Below, one piece after another: positions 11,970-21,195 of a stretch of DNA of 40,611 nucleotides (the stretch's first letter is position 1; each line of letters opens with the position of its first letter). Under the pieces are notes generated by a model. That model was not told where the DNA came from and made no database searches. It saw only the letters and a list, made by a program, of their open reading frames with translations. This DNA comes from Dichomitus squalens LYAD-421 SS1 (Eukaryota; Basidiomycota; Agaricomycetes; Polyporales; Polyporaceae), in assembly GCF_000275845.1 (NCBI RefSeq), contig NW_006766945.1, positions 1-40,611 of the forward strand, given 5' to 3'. Made by a program: the position numbers and the translations under genes.

Positions 11970-12509
11970 GCATAGCCTGTTTTATGGGGGCAAAATGATG
12001 GCAGAACTATGACATCATACCATTGCATCGGGCTAGGGCGGAATTGACATATAATACACTAGGAATGGTAGGCTACATATCACATGAGTATAATGGTCTT
12101 CCGCCAGGAAGCACGATAGGGAGAGCCGTGGTATTCAGACGCTCAGAATGTGCTTCAAGTACCCTGATGACAGAGTTGCATATCGCTCAGCCACATCACA
12201 ACGTGCTACCATCAATATCACTGTATGTGAAGTACGTAGAAACCTCTATGCATATCTGCTACATAGACCTCTCCTTACTCAAGTCTGTTTGCAATGTGAG
12301 GGAAGGTTCCAATCGCTCATTTTAGCGCTGATTGTATTGTTGAGTTCCCACCCTTCTCGGCCAGTGCCATGATGACCCAAGTTTATAGATGCCTATGCAT
12401 TTTGTACAGGGGTATGTATTGTGTATAATCGCGAAATTCTGTCTTGACTGAATGGAAGGTCATTTTTCTGCTATTTTACTATAATTTCCCCCCAAAAAAC
12501 AGACTCTGT

Positions 12510-12705
12510 GCACTTCCTATCACTATACCTCCCCAAGCAATCACGCTGATACTCCCACCCTACATATCTACGGCCTTCAGCTTTCTATCTACCCAACTCC
12601 CAATTCTTGTGCCACCCTGTGGCCTCGGTAACGCAGGAGAGCCGCAATTCTGTCGCCTCCTTTGGGCGCTTATTGCACGTGGTGCGCTATTTTATGCGGT
12701 CACTG
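12510..12705 (-). repeat. Right terminal inverted repeat of the 933-bp element
   Basis: This is the inverted partner of the left arm. The high arm-to-arm identity suggests recent insertion, or copying of one arm onto the other. A transcript crossing both arms would form a long hairpin. Confidence 0.9.
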
Positions 12706-14799
12706 TACTTCTCGACACGCACATTGGCGATGCTCTTCGCAAAGTCGTTCCCGCTGTCGTACGCGGCGAGCGCGACGCGATCGACCGCCTCCGCAGGCTT
12801 CTGCGCTGCGAAGTCACGGCTGCTGATCCACACGCACCTGCTCTTCTTGGCCAGCTTCTCGACCGCAAACTCGCGCCACACGAACTGGCCCTGCTGATGC
12901 GAGTACGTCTCGCCGTCGTCGAGGTAGAGTTCACCGCGAGCGCTGCCATCGGAGCCGAGCGCGACGCGGAGCGTGAAGGGGTCGTGCTTCATTAGAGGAG
13001 ACGAGCGGCGGGGGCGCTCGCGTGTCGGAATGATGGAGCCGCCGCGGACGAAGACGGGGATCTGATGGAGTTCGGCGGGGACGGTGATCAGCTTGCCCTT
13101 AGAGCTGCTGCTGCGGTAGGCGTGGTCGTTGAAGGAGTCGTAGTACACCTTCAGGACACATGTATGTCAACATATGTCTAGACAATCAGAATGAGACCCC
13201 GTACCTGGTCCTCCGCGGGAAGGTATACGATTTCCTCTGTGGCACCCTTGCGAGTGACGGGTTTGACCGACAAGCCAGAGCCGCCCACAAAGAACTGGTC
13301 GTCGAGAGAGAACCCTTCCTCGTCCTGCGGGAACACGACGAAGTGCGGGCGCACGACCGGCAGACCCGTGACGCTCGCCTCCCGGAACGCGGTGTACTAC
13401 ACAGCGAGCATGGCGTACCGCAGACGCAGCATGTCGCGAACGATGCTCTTGTAAGGCTCGTTCAGCAGAAAGGGCTCGCGGCGCGTCGCGTCGACGTGCG
13501 CGTGGGCGCGGGAGAATGGCGAGAAGACGCCGACGCCGTACCACCGCACGAGCATCTCAGAGTCGGGGTTGCCGAAGTATCCACCAACGTCGGCTGCAAC
13601 GAAGTACACCGTCAGTGGTGGACAAGAAGCCGGAAACAGCGAATGCTCGACGCACAGCCAGCAAAACTGAAACCAGCGATGTTGTTTGCCAGCACCATCT
13701 TCACGCCAACGGCCATAGGTGCCGAGTTTGTCGCCAGTCCACGTTGCGCCGAAGCGCTGGGAACCGGCGTAGAAGGAACGCGAGAGGACAAAAGGCCGCT
13801 CAGGGGGATCCGTCCGCGCCATCGCGGCCTGCGACGTGAGGTTGTGCTGTGACAACGACAGATCAATGAGTCCAAACTTCAACGACAATGAAATCTGTCC
13901 TTACGAAGAGCATTTCGTTAATGTTGTGAAGATCACGGTGTTCCCACCCGCCGTAGTGGATGTTGTCACGCGGCATGCTTATCTCAGGGCCGTTGAAGAC
14001 CGCAGGCTATGGGATATGAGCACGCAAACCCTACCAAGGGGATACAAACGGCGTACAAACCTCGTTCATGTCGTTCCAGATGCCAGTGTCGACTGTGCTG
14101 TCAACCCACGACCACTGACCTTCCTGATGCTCGGTCTTGAACAAGGACTTTCACCAGTCCCAGGTGCGCGGGTTGAAGAAGTCCGCCCAAGCACTGCTCC
14201 CACTCCAGCGCCAGCCTTCGTAGTCCGTCGTATCGTCACCATTCTTGATGAGGATGCCCAGCTCGGCCGCTTGCTTGTATACAGGGTAGTCGTTCGTGCG
14301 CTTCAAGTGCGGGTCGACGATCACGACCATATGGCGCCCCACCGCCTCCACGTCCTTGATCATGTCCACTGGGTCCGGGAAGTGCCTCTTGTCCCAGATG
14401 AAGTACTTGTGCTCCTCTGCATACTCAATGTCCAGCCACAACACATCAACCGGCATGTCCGCCTCGTCGAAGCGCTTCTGGACCGTGCGCACGTCGTCCG
14501 AGCTGACGTAGGCCCAGCGGCATTGGTGGTAGCCGAGGGCCCACTGCGCAGGCAGCGCAGGCGTGCCCGTCAGGCGGGTATATTGCGCGAAGATGTCGGC
14601 GGGCGTGGGACCAGGGATGATGAAGACGTCAAGGATGCCTGTCTCCGAAATCCAGTGCGACGTCGAGGACTTGGGAATGGGGTGGCCGATGTCGATGAAC
14701 GTATCCGAACCGACCGCGTTGAAGACAGCCGCAGTCGAGTCTGCCGAATGCGCGTGCATGAGCGGAATAGACCCGTAAAGCGACGTGGTCGAGTCCGCA

Positions 14800-14815
14800 A
14801 GGTACTCAGGTACTC
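14800..14815 (+). repeat. 8-bp tandem duplication (AGGTACTC x2) in the glucosidase II pseudogene
   Basis: Two adjacent copies of AGGTACTC interrupt the reading frame between ADVFEYL and LADSTTSLYGSIPL. Removing one copy restores the expected frame, so the duplication is a frameshift lesion rather than an intron. Confidence 0.8.
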
Positions 14816-15969
14816 GAACACATCCGCATTGTACAAGCGGTAGGGGTCGGGGTAGTATGCGTTCTCGCCTGTGGTTGTGGGGAGGTCGAGGCGCGTTGCG
14901 TGTTGGGCGATACCATATACATGGCCATGGTTCGGGAAGTCGATGTCAATAAATAGAGACTCAGGACCTAACAGATCAATGAGAACGCGAGACTCTGTAC
15001 ATTCGGCGGTGCCTGAAAGACCCACCCCTGGGCTTGCAATCTACGAAAGAACGGAAAGTCTCCTCCCACCAGCCATCCTCCTCCTCTCCCTCGAACCAGG
15101 CGATGCGTGGGTGGTTATTGAGCACTACCTGTGCGCTGCCGTCGGTATCGAATCGCCCCTTGCCCTTCGCCACGGATTCTTTTGTACGGAAATGCTCCAT
15201 GTGCAGGAGACCGCGGTTATTAAGCACAACTTGTTCCTTCCATTCCGAAGTAGCGTAAATTTGAGAGGCTCAAACGCGACCTTGACCTCGACTTCCTTCT
15301 CTGCGCTGTACACAGCACTGACGCCATCCCTTCCGAGCTCCCACTGCTGTTGACCGACCTTCGGCTCCTCTAACAACGCCCACGACGCGCCTCATCATAG
15401 TGCTTTCGGAGTCCGTCCACTTCGTCCATCCGTACGCGCACAACCCCATCGTCATGTATCCGGACATCGAGACCGAATTTGACGTCAGGATATATAGATG
15501 ACCTAATTGCCGCAATAAACGACGTCTGGTCGCGTGAGAGAGCAGCGCTAGATGCATCTACAGCGTATGGTGATGTCCAGGAAGGGCTTTGGGCTGCCCT
15601 AATTATAACAGACAGCGCACGTCCACATCGACAGAAGCCAGCCTGAGAACATGTCTTGAAGTCTTGACTTTTGAACGCGAGGGTCGCTGGTGTAGCGGCG
15701 AGCACGAAGAGAAAGCCAACTGTCCGCATGGGGAGCAATTAACAGATATCCCAGTAGGTACGTTCAAGCATATGGCACAATGAACGAGAGGGCCGTAGGA
15801 AGGAGGAGTAAGGAACTTGTGTTCAGAGTACTACATCATATGTAGTGCGGCCATCGCGGCCCGTCAAGTCATAGGGATATCACACGTGACTGTCGGGTTT
15901 AGCGAAGCTCGCTCTGGAGTCTAGAGTTCCCATTGACTGCTAAGTTCTAACGCCCACTTGCTCCATCTC

Positions 15970-18029
15970 ATGGCCCAGAGGACTAGAGGCGACGGCGACT
16001 GGTCTTTCTCTCTGCGCTCGAATAATTACGCTTATGATGACTCCAGCTCTGAAGACGAATGTGACCAGGAGAGCTCTCACCCAGGATCCAGCAGGACTAG
16101 CAAGCACGACCGGACGCAGCCTCCGTCGGAGGAGGCTCGCCTGCTGGGAGAACTGGACCTCGCTTCTCGGACGGATGCTGCAAGCTACAAACCGAACCCT
16201 TGGACAATTGCCAAGGCTAATGCTGCCTCACGAGGGTCGAAGGCTGCAGCCAAACCGGCCAGGGAGGTCCCTCCGAACCGCGGAAGCAGCGCACGACCCT
16301 CAGTCCTCGATCTCCTCCGTACTCAGCAAGCCGGCTCAAGTGCACGCAAGCTGGAGACACACTTTTCTCTTCAGACTTCCACTCAGCCTGCTCCGGCTGA
16401 GGTTTCTCAGGCCTACGGGCCTCCGCATCCACACGACGCGCATATACTCTCTGATGACACTCTGGTCGACGTCTCCTCTCTCGACCCTGATGCTTCTAAG
16501 CTCTGTGACGATGACGCTACTCCTTTTAACGTGCCTCCATCTCCTGTCCGTCATCAGACATCTCTGGGACCTCTCACAAGTTTTCTAGGCCCGACCGAGG
16601 CACTGCCAAAGCCCGAGGATGCAGTTCACACGCAACATCGAAATATACCAACAGGTCATCATGACGAAGTGCATACAAATAATCACACAGTTGCGCAAGC
16701 TCTTCTACAGCAGGCTGACAGGTCGCCAATTGCCGGGAGAGATCTACGCCACATGTTTTTCCAATCGTCTGCCATCAGGCAGAAAGGCGGCGGCGCCCCA
16801 AACAAGCCACCTGTTGCGCAATGGCCCCAGTCTTTGCATGTCATCGGTCAGGCGTCTCGCGACAAGGCGATCTCCCACTTCCCAGGCAAGTCTTATAAAT
16901 CATCTTGGTCGCTCCTGGCATCACTGGGCGCATATATGCAGTATCGGCCTCTCATACCTCAGCACCAATCCCACGACCTCCGAACTTCGGACGAGAGCGA
17001 AGTCCTCTGTACGATGCGGACTTGCTCCTTAGGCGAACAGCCTTCCATAGCTCCCCACAGCGCTCTTGTGCACGGTCTTCTCCGATCCCGGATCGCGCAT
17101 ATAGCCCTCTATCTCACGCTTTCGCACCACACCGGGCGTCCACTTCGCCTCCGTATGACACGGTATACGATTATCCTAACGATAGAGAAGCGTTCCCAGA
17201 GCCGATGTTCAGTCGCTTTGCCTTCCGTCCTTGCCTCTCTTCTCGCTCCCAGTCAAGTGCACGGACGCCTGTACCAATCAAGGATGCGTTCCAACCATCG
17301 CCTCCACCTCCGTTTCGGAAGTCACCTCCGCCAGCCCCGTCATCGATGCGACTTCCGCCTCGTGCCTCGAGAGCCTTACGTCTCTGCGCCGCAGACGATG
17401 TCGACCCGGAGCCTCTTCCATCCAAGAAGCCTGACAAGCGAGACGCATACGACGCCTTTAGCTCTCCAGACTCCGCGTGGTCTACTATTTCAGCAAAGAA
17501 GCGCAAGGAGAAGGGCAAAGACCAACGCAAGGACGCCTCCGTACAGAAATTCAAGCTCCGACTACGAACTGTTCCCCCGAACAACAACGGACGCAAGTCT
17601 TACTCGAAGCGCGACGACGTAGAGGCCGCACCGGCGGAGGCGAAGCCGCAGCCCAGGGTGACACTTTACCTCCCGCCGCCGCCTAAACCTCAGCAACGCG
17701 ACTCCAAGCCCCTGCCGGCCAGCCAGCTTCCTGCAACCCGGCAAGGTGGGTCGGACGACCTATCTCCCCCAAGCTTCCGTCCCATGGCGATCCGGCGTGT
17801 TGCCCCAGCTCACATGTCGCTCTCTGCGTACCGCGCTCCCACGCAAGGGCGCCGCTCGGAGGAGCTGTCTTCAGACTCGCTGCGGGACCACCACGCCACC
17901 TACGAGGGAGAGGACGAAGCTCCGACTCTCACCTTTGACGAGGGCCATCTCTCTCATCACTACCAACATGTCCGACGAGCGATTGCAGAGGTACGACCTT
18001 ACTGTCTATACCCTCGACAGCAATTTTGA
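15970..18029 (+). CDS. Ser/Pro-rich hypothetical protein (667 residues)
   Basis: Two exons, 15970-16885 and 16942-18029, give a single frame of 667 residues when joined through a GC-AG intron. I do not recognise the family. The N-terminus is acidic and Ser-rich (DDSSSEDECDQESS), followed by NPWTIAKANAASR and SVLDLLRTQQAG, which look like short conserved helices. The middle is Pro/Ser/Arg-rich and probably disordered. A basic patch (SAKKRKEKGKDQRK, about 17490-17530) could be a nuclear localisation signal. The C-terminus has TLTFDEGHLSHHYQHVRRAI. The start is the first ATG in frame; a TTG upstream has no support. It is divergent from the glucosidase II pseudogene, with about 240 bp between starts. 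A GAG-GTACGA donor-like site near 17990 leaves room for a different 3' end. Confidence 0.7.
16886..16941 (+). other. Probable GC-AG intron
   Basis: The upstream exon ends CCCAG and is followed by GCAAGT, the perfect consensus for the GC class of donors. The acceptor is ATATGCAG. The 56-nt length matches other introns here, and splicing joins two otherwise incompatible frames. No GT donor close by gives the same join. Confidence 0.65.
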
Positions 18030-19542
18030 TTCATCTGTCCGCTGACGACCTGTCCTACGGACATAGTAGCGCAAACGGTTGGCGGCCGAGACCTGGGATC
18101 TTCTCGACCTTCCGAGCTGCGGGGTCGTCTTTCAAGACGAGTGGAGAGCCCAGCCCGAGACGACCGATGAGATTCGAATAATTTGCTGGGCGGCACATCG
18201 TCGGGATACCTGATAGAATGTCGTTAACGCCTGAAATCATGCGAAAATAGGACAACAAAGACACGACCCCATGTATTCCATCTTCCATGTTCACGCCCAT
18301 CCATCAATACCATCCTCAAGTTGCTTGAAGATATTGGCGTCCGCGATTGGAGCGTATTACACATCGTTCGAGAGCAAGGTTAGTCACAGCATTGAAGTGA
18401 CCGCCAGCCAGAATGTCGTAGCCGTTCACGAATCGCTTGTATGCAACGACGGGGTCCGTGTTAGCCTGCCTCGCGGCCGTTGTGGCGTCTGCGACCGCTG
18501 ATGTCATCAAAGCTGACGACGAGGGGTTTGCACTTGAGGGCAGGCCCCTAGAAGGGACCAGGGAACATAGTCAAAGCGTCCCTACTCGCGGATGTCAGGC
18601 CGGCAATCCCGCCTATACCCGAAGTGCGCGTTACGAGACCTAGAGGTTCACAACGTCACACACACTTCGATGGTTTGACTCCGTGGCGCAGAGCTGAATC
18701 AAGTACTCATGCCATGTTTACTGCAATGAACAGCCGCGCGAGATGATATTTTGATCAAGGCGGCGTTGCAAGTTCACTGCCAATTACATCCATGTGCTGC
18801 AAACAGACTCCGTGAGATGCAAAGCTACCATGAGATTCTCGGAACGTCGGTTGTTGAATGCTGCTGATTATAAGCAACTTCGACAGAAACGTGTTTCCAC
18901 ACAATTTCAAGAGCCTCATTGTCATCGCATGCACCCTTCACGCCGCCGTGTACGGAAGCACTAGCGTCTTCGCGTTCCCAGGAACAGCCCTATCATTAAG
19001 CTCCTCATCGTCGTCTCTTCCTGAGCGTTCATGCTCACTCCGATAGATCTGCGTCTGTTCTCCGAGAAGGACCGGAATCAACAATTGGACACAGCTGATG
19101 GTCGAACCATAATTACGTCTGCATACGCACACTATCGCGCGAGGAAGACGGGCAGAGCACACAACATAGCGGCCTAGACGCAGGCAGAAGGCCAGGTGCG
19201 ACGATCCGTGTCTGGGCTGCTCTTGCAAGAGGTTGACCAGCCGGACGAACCTCGATGAGCCAGAGAAGGACCATGCGTATACAATGGCGAGGGAAGAAAT
19301 GGACGAAAACACGATTATCAATGTCAGGTATGCCTCTTTGACTGTTTGCAGCGTATAGATCGAAGAGCAGATTACGGGGCACAAGATTTGTCACTTGTGG
19401 TACATACATGGGCATGAGCCGACTTTCCCGAGTTTTGAATCTGCGAGCATCGCCTCCGTCCCTCCGGCGAGGGCGCCGGAGGGCGACATGTCATCAGGTA
19501 CACTACTGTGGTTGTATTTGTACTTGTGGCCTCGGCTTGCAC
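18030..19542. other. Region with minus-strand coding-like fragments that cannot be assembled
   Basis: Minus-strand open stretches at 18055-18300 (GLGSPLVLKDDPAARKVEKI), 18316-18510 (VVAYKRFVNGYDILAGGHF) and about 18560-18650 (TSGIGGIAGLTSASRDALTM) have protein-like composition but are broken by stops and do not join by good introns. They may be exons of a decayed gene of unknown family. A further minus-strand frame (18938-19384) has one hydrophobic segment (YLTLIIVFSSISSLAIVYAW) and could be a remnant of a membrane protein. No function is assigned. Confidence 0.35.
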
Positions 19543-19544
19543 TA

Positions 19545-19662
19545 GGGGTGCTCAATTCTTGTCGGTCGCTCAGTTGCTCGCGCGCCTATTGGGCGCCTGC
19601 CTAGCTGCATTCAAGGTCAGCTCAAGCGTCTGCAGCACAGCGAGCAGAGACACGCAGGCAGC
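19545..19662 (+). repeat. Left TIR of the 564-bp element
   Basis: This is a perfect inverted copy of 19991-20108. It is open in one frame by chance (contains LLARLLGACLAAFKVSSSVC), which produces identical shadow peptides on opposite strands of the two arms. Confidence 0.85.
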
Positions 19663-19990
19663 GGGCGCAGAGAGATCGACAAGATCGTCTCATGCTAGGT
19701 TTGTTAGGCCCGGGAAATCAGCCCAGCAAGTGAATGGTGACGTCGGGAGAGCTTATAAACTCGTTGACCTGGACTTATTGTACACAATGCGCCCAAGTCG
19801 GAAACAGAATCAGCACGACATATATATGGTTCAGCTGAGGGTGCCGCTCTAGGCTCGATGGCAACTGGACTCAAACCTTGTGAGGCGACTCCATATCTCG
19901 AGACAAGCAACTTTATAGCTTCTGAATTGTCAAATCCTCGCGTCGCTCTCTAGTCCCAGCTCGGGGGCATCATGCGGTCGTGTTGCACCT

Positions 19991-20108
19991 GCTGCCTGCG
20001 TGTCTCTGCTCGCTGTGCTGCAGACGCTTGAGCTGACCTTGAATGCAGCTAGGCAGGCGCCCAATAGGCGCGCGAGCAACTGAGCGACCGACAAGAATTG
20101 AGCACCCC
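19991..20108 (-). repeat. Right TIR of the 564-bp element
   Basis: This is the inverted partner of 19545-19662. Zero mismatches over 118 bp suggest a young element or arm homogenisation. Confidence 0.85.
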
Positions 20109-20110
20109 TA

Positions 20111-20755
20111 CTGCCGCTCACCCAAGAAGGTTTGCGGCGTCTAACATGGCCGTGTATCAATCCAACTACCCAGCCTTCACATGAAACTACCATTGATACA
20201 AACGAGAATAGAGCTACAACAGAGTAAGGGTTGACGTGTGGCCTCCCGCGTCACCCGTCGCGCCTGCTTCACGGCGAACCACCTGGGTAGGAAATCAATG
20301 CTGTGTTAGACGTCGGAGGCTCCGTCTTATTCTTCCAAGACAACCAATCATTCTCTTTTGGCGGCTGATGATGATAAGATTGAAGCTGCAGAATAACTCG
20401 AACTAACGGGTCGTCTTGTATGATCGATCTAGACGAGAGCGACGAGGAGAAATCGGCATAGAAACCGACCCATGATGGAATCGCGTGAATCAGCTGCAAC
20501 AATTTATGATCCTCCAAGCTACAATATGATGATGGTACAGATGAGAGCCAGTGATTCGTCCAGAAAGAATGCAGCAGGGCAGTACAGCGGTTCGTTCATG
20601 GTGGGGGCTACAACGAGGTTTGCAAACCTCTGAGATTACCAGGCCAGGGAGGTATCAAACCAACCCACGCGGTCTTAGTGATACGCGTCGGTTAGAGTTT
20701 CGGTTAGAGTTCGGTTAGGATTTGGGTTTGGGTTTGGGTTCGGGTTAGGCACTGC
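20111..20755. other. Spacer without a recognisable gene
   Basis: An 82-codon minus-strand frame (20269-20517) starts with an ATG but has no motif I recognise. The right end of the spacer carries the telomere-like repeat listed separately. I see no RNA gene. Confidence 0.4.
20689..20749 (+). repeat. Degenerate telomere-like (GGTTAG/GGGTTTG) repeat
   Basis: Successive units read GGTTAGAGTTTC, GGTTAGAGTTC, GGTTAGGATTTG, GGTTTG, GGTTTG, GGTTC and GGGTTAGG. Every unit begins GGTT or GGGTT with a short A/T-rich tail, as in TTAGGG-type telomere DNA, but the period varies. It sits directly after the stop codon of the small acidic gene. It may be an interstitial telomeric remnant or a simple-sequence tract. 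Confidence 0.55.
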
Positions 20756-21195
20756 TCACACCTCCTCCTCCCCCAAGAGGGGAGGCCGTCTGTATGGATT
20801 TAGAGTGCCCGCCTGATCTGAGCTCTCGTCTGAGCTCTCCTCAGAGCCTACTGCCCCGTCTACCCCTCCTTCGCCATCCGCATCATCGTTTCCCTCCGCA
20901 TCATCCCCATCCCCATCCCCTCCTTCCCCCTCGTCCTCCTCAACCACAGCCTCTCCTTGGAGCCACGCCAGCTCATCCTCCTCTTCCTCATCTAGATCCC
21001 GTAAAGGAATCAGCTCCGTACCATCCTGCACCCCCCAACCACAAGTAAGTGCCGGACGACGCGACGAGTGAGATGCTGCACACTTACATACAAGCCTGCC
21101 ATCGTTGTGTGCCCGACGCCCAGAGGGCACAGCACATCCTCAGGAATCCAGGGCAACCCTGACATGGCGAGATTGGCGGAGACGGTGTTGCGCAT
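20756..21195 (-). CDS. Possible small acidic protein (125 residues)
   Basis: Exons 21088-21195 and 20756-21025 join in phase 0 across an intron with an excellent donor (GTAAGTG) and a TGCAG acceptor. The N-terminal exon reads MSGLPWIPEDVLCPLGVGHT after a short lead. The second exon is strongly acidic (DLDEEEEDELAWLQGE, then Asp/Glu/Gly runs) and ends GEEEV. I do not recognise the family. Good splice signals and an ATG in a CACC context favour a gene. Low complexity and lack of known homology argue caution. Another acidic minus-strand frame (about 21486-21630) and an exon-like end at about 21786 (DRRDKEDNNL before GTAAGA) could be upstream exons, in which case the ATG used here would be internal. 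Confidence 0.4.

Larger units (their letters stand above)
11773..12705. mobile_element. Non-autonomous TIR transposon (Tc1/mariner-like MITE) inside the glucosidase II pseudogene
   Basis: The left end reads TA-CAGTGACCGCATAAAA and the right end is its exact inverse, TTTTATGCGGTCACTG-TA. TIRs of about 197 bp (11773-11969 and 12510-12705) differ at only about three positions. TA at 11771-11772 and 12706-12707 is the target-site duplication. Removing the element plus one TA restores an open reading frame across GAG AAG TAC GTC CAC, so the insertion point is exact. The interior (about 540 bp) is AT-rich with no transposase-like ORF, so the element must depend on a transposase encoded elsewhere. 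CAGT ends with a TA duplication fit the Tc1/mariner superfamily; that assignment is inferred from ends only. Confidence 0.88.
11584..15729 (-). pseudogene. rot2: Glucosidase II alpha subunit (GH31 alpha-glucosidase), inactivated
   Basis: The signal peptide MRTVGFLFVLAATPATLAF is followed by KSQDFKTCSQAGFCR, the family hallmark. GH31 landmarks follow: FPNHGHVYGIAQHATRL, GYHQCRWAYVS, DVLWLDIEYAEEHKYF, the nucleophile motif GIWNDMNE (about 14060-14085), GSDVGGYFGNP, RAHAHVDATRREP and the C-terminal tail ending AVTSDWAILVQA. The intact enzyme trims glucose from N-glycans in the ER for the calnexin cycle. Lesions: single-base frameshifts near 15383 and 15238, a tandem 8-bp duplication (14800-14815) shifting frame, TGA for an expected Trp at 14151-14153 (DW-stop-KSLFKTE), a small frame-shifting deletion near 13715, TAG for an expected Trp at 13397-13399 (LAV-stop-YTAFRE), and a 933-bp transposon after VRVEKY. 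Together they rule out a normal product. Another functional copy elsewhere is expected. Confidence 0.9.
19545..20108. mobile_element. Second inverted-repeat element (564-bp MITE)
   Basis: The ends read TA-GGGGTGCTCAATTCTTG and CAAGAATTGAGCACCCC-TA. The arms 19545-19662 and 19991-20108 are perfect inverted repeats of 118 bp. TA at 19543-19544 and 20109-20110 is consistent with a 2-bp target duplication. The 328-bp interior has no significant ORF. End sequence and TIRs are unrelated to the 933-bp element, so this is a different family. The TA duplication suggests a Tc1/mariner-type or similar mobiliser; the superfamily is not certain. Confidence 0.8.

Noticed and set aside
12023..12995. Plus-strand ORFs within and beyond the 933-bp element as a possible transposase
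   Set aside because: The frames are short, overlap the TIR, and show no DDE/D or helix-turn-helix pattern. The part past 12705 is antisense to GlcII.
14151..14153. Reassignment of TGA to Trp to explain in-frame TGA in GlcII and the F-box gene
   Set aside because: Intact genes here end in TGA (phosphoesterase, dcs1, bna1 and the large unknown gene), and GlcII also has TAG and frameshifts.
19508..20193. Two identical ~40-residue peptides on opposite strands as a duplicated gene
   Set aside because: They are the two arms of the inverted repeat of the 564-bp element read in the same frame.
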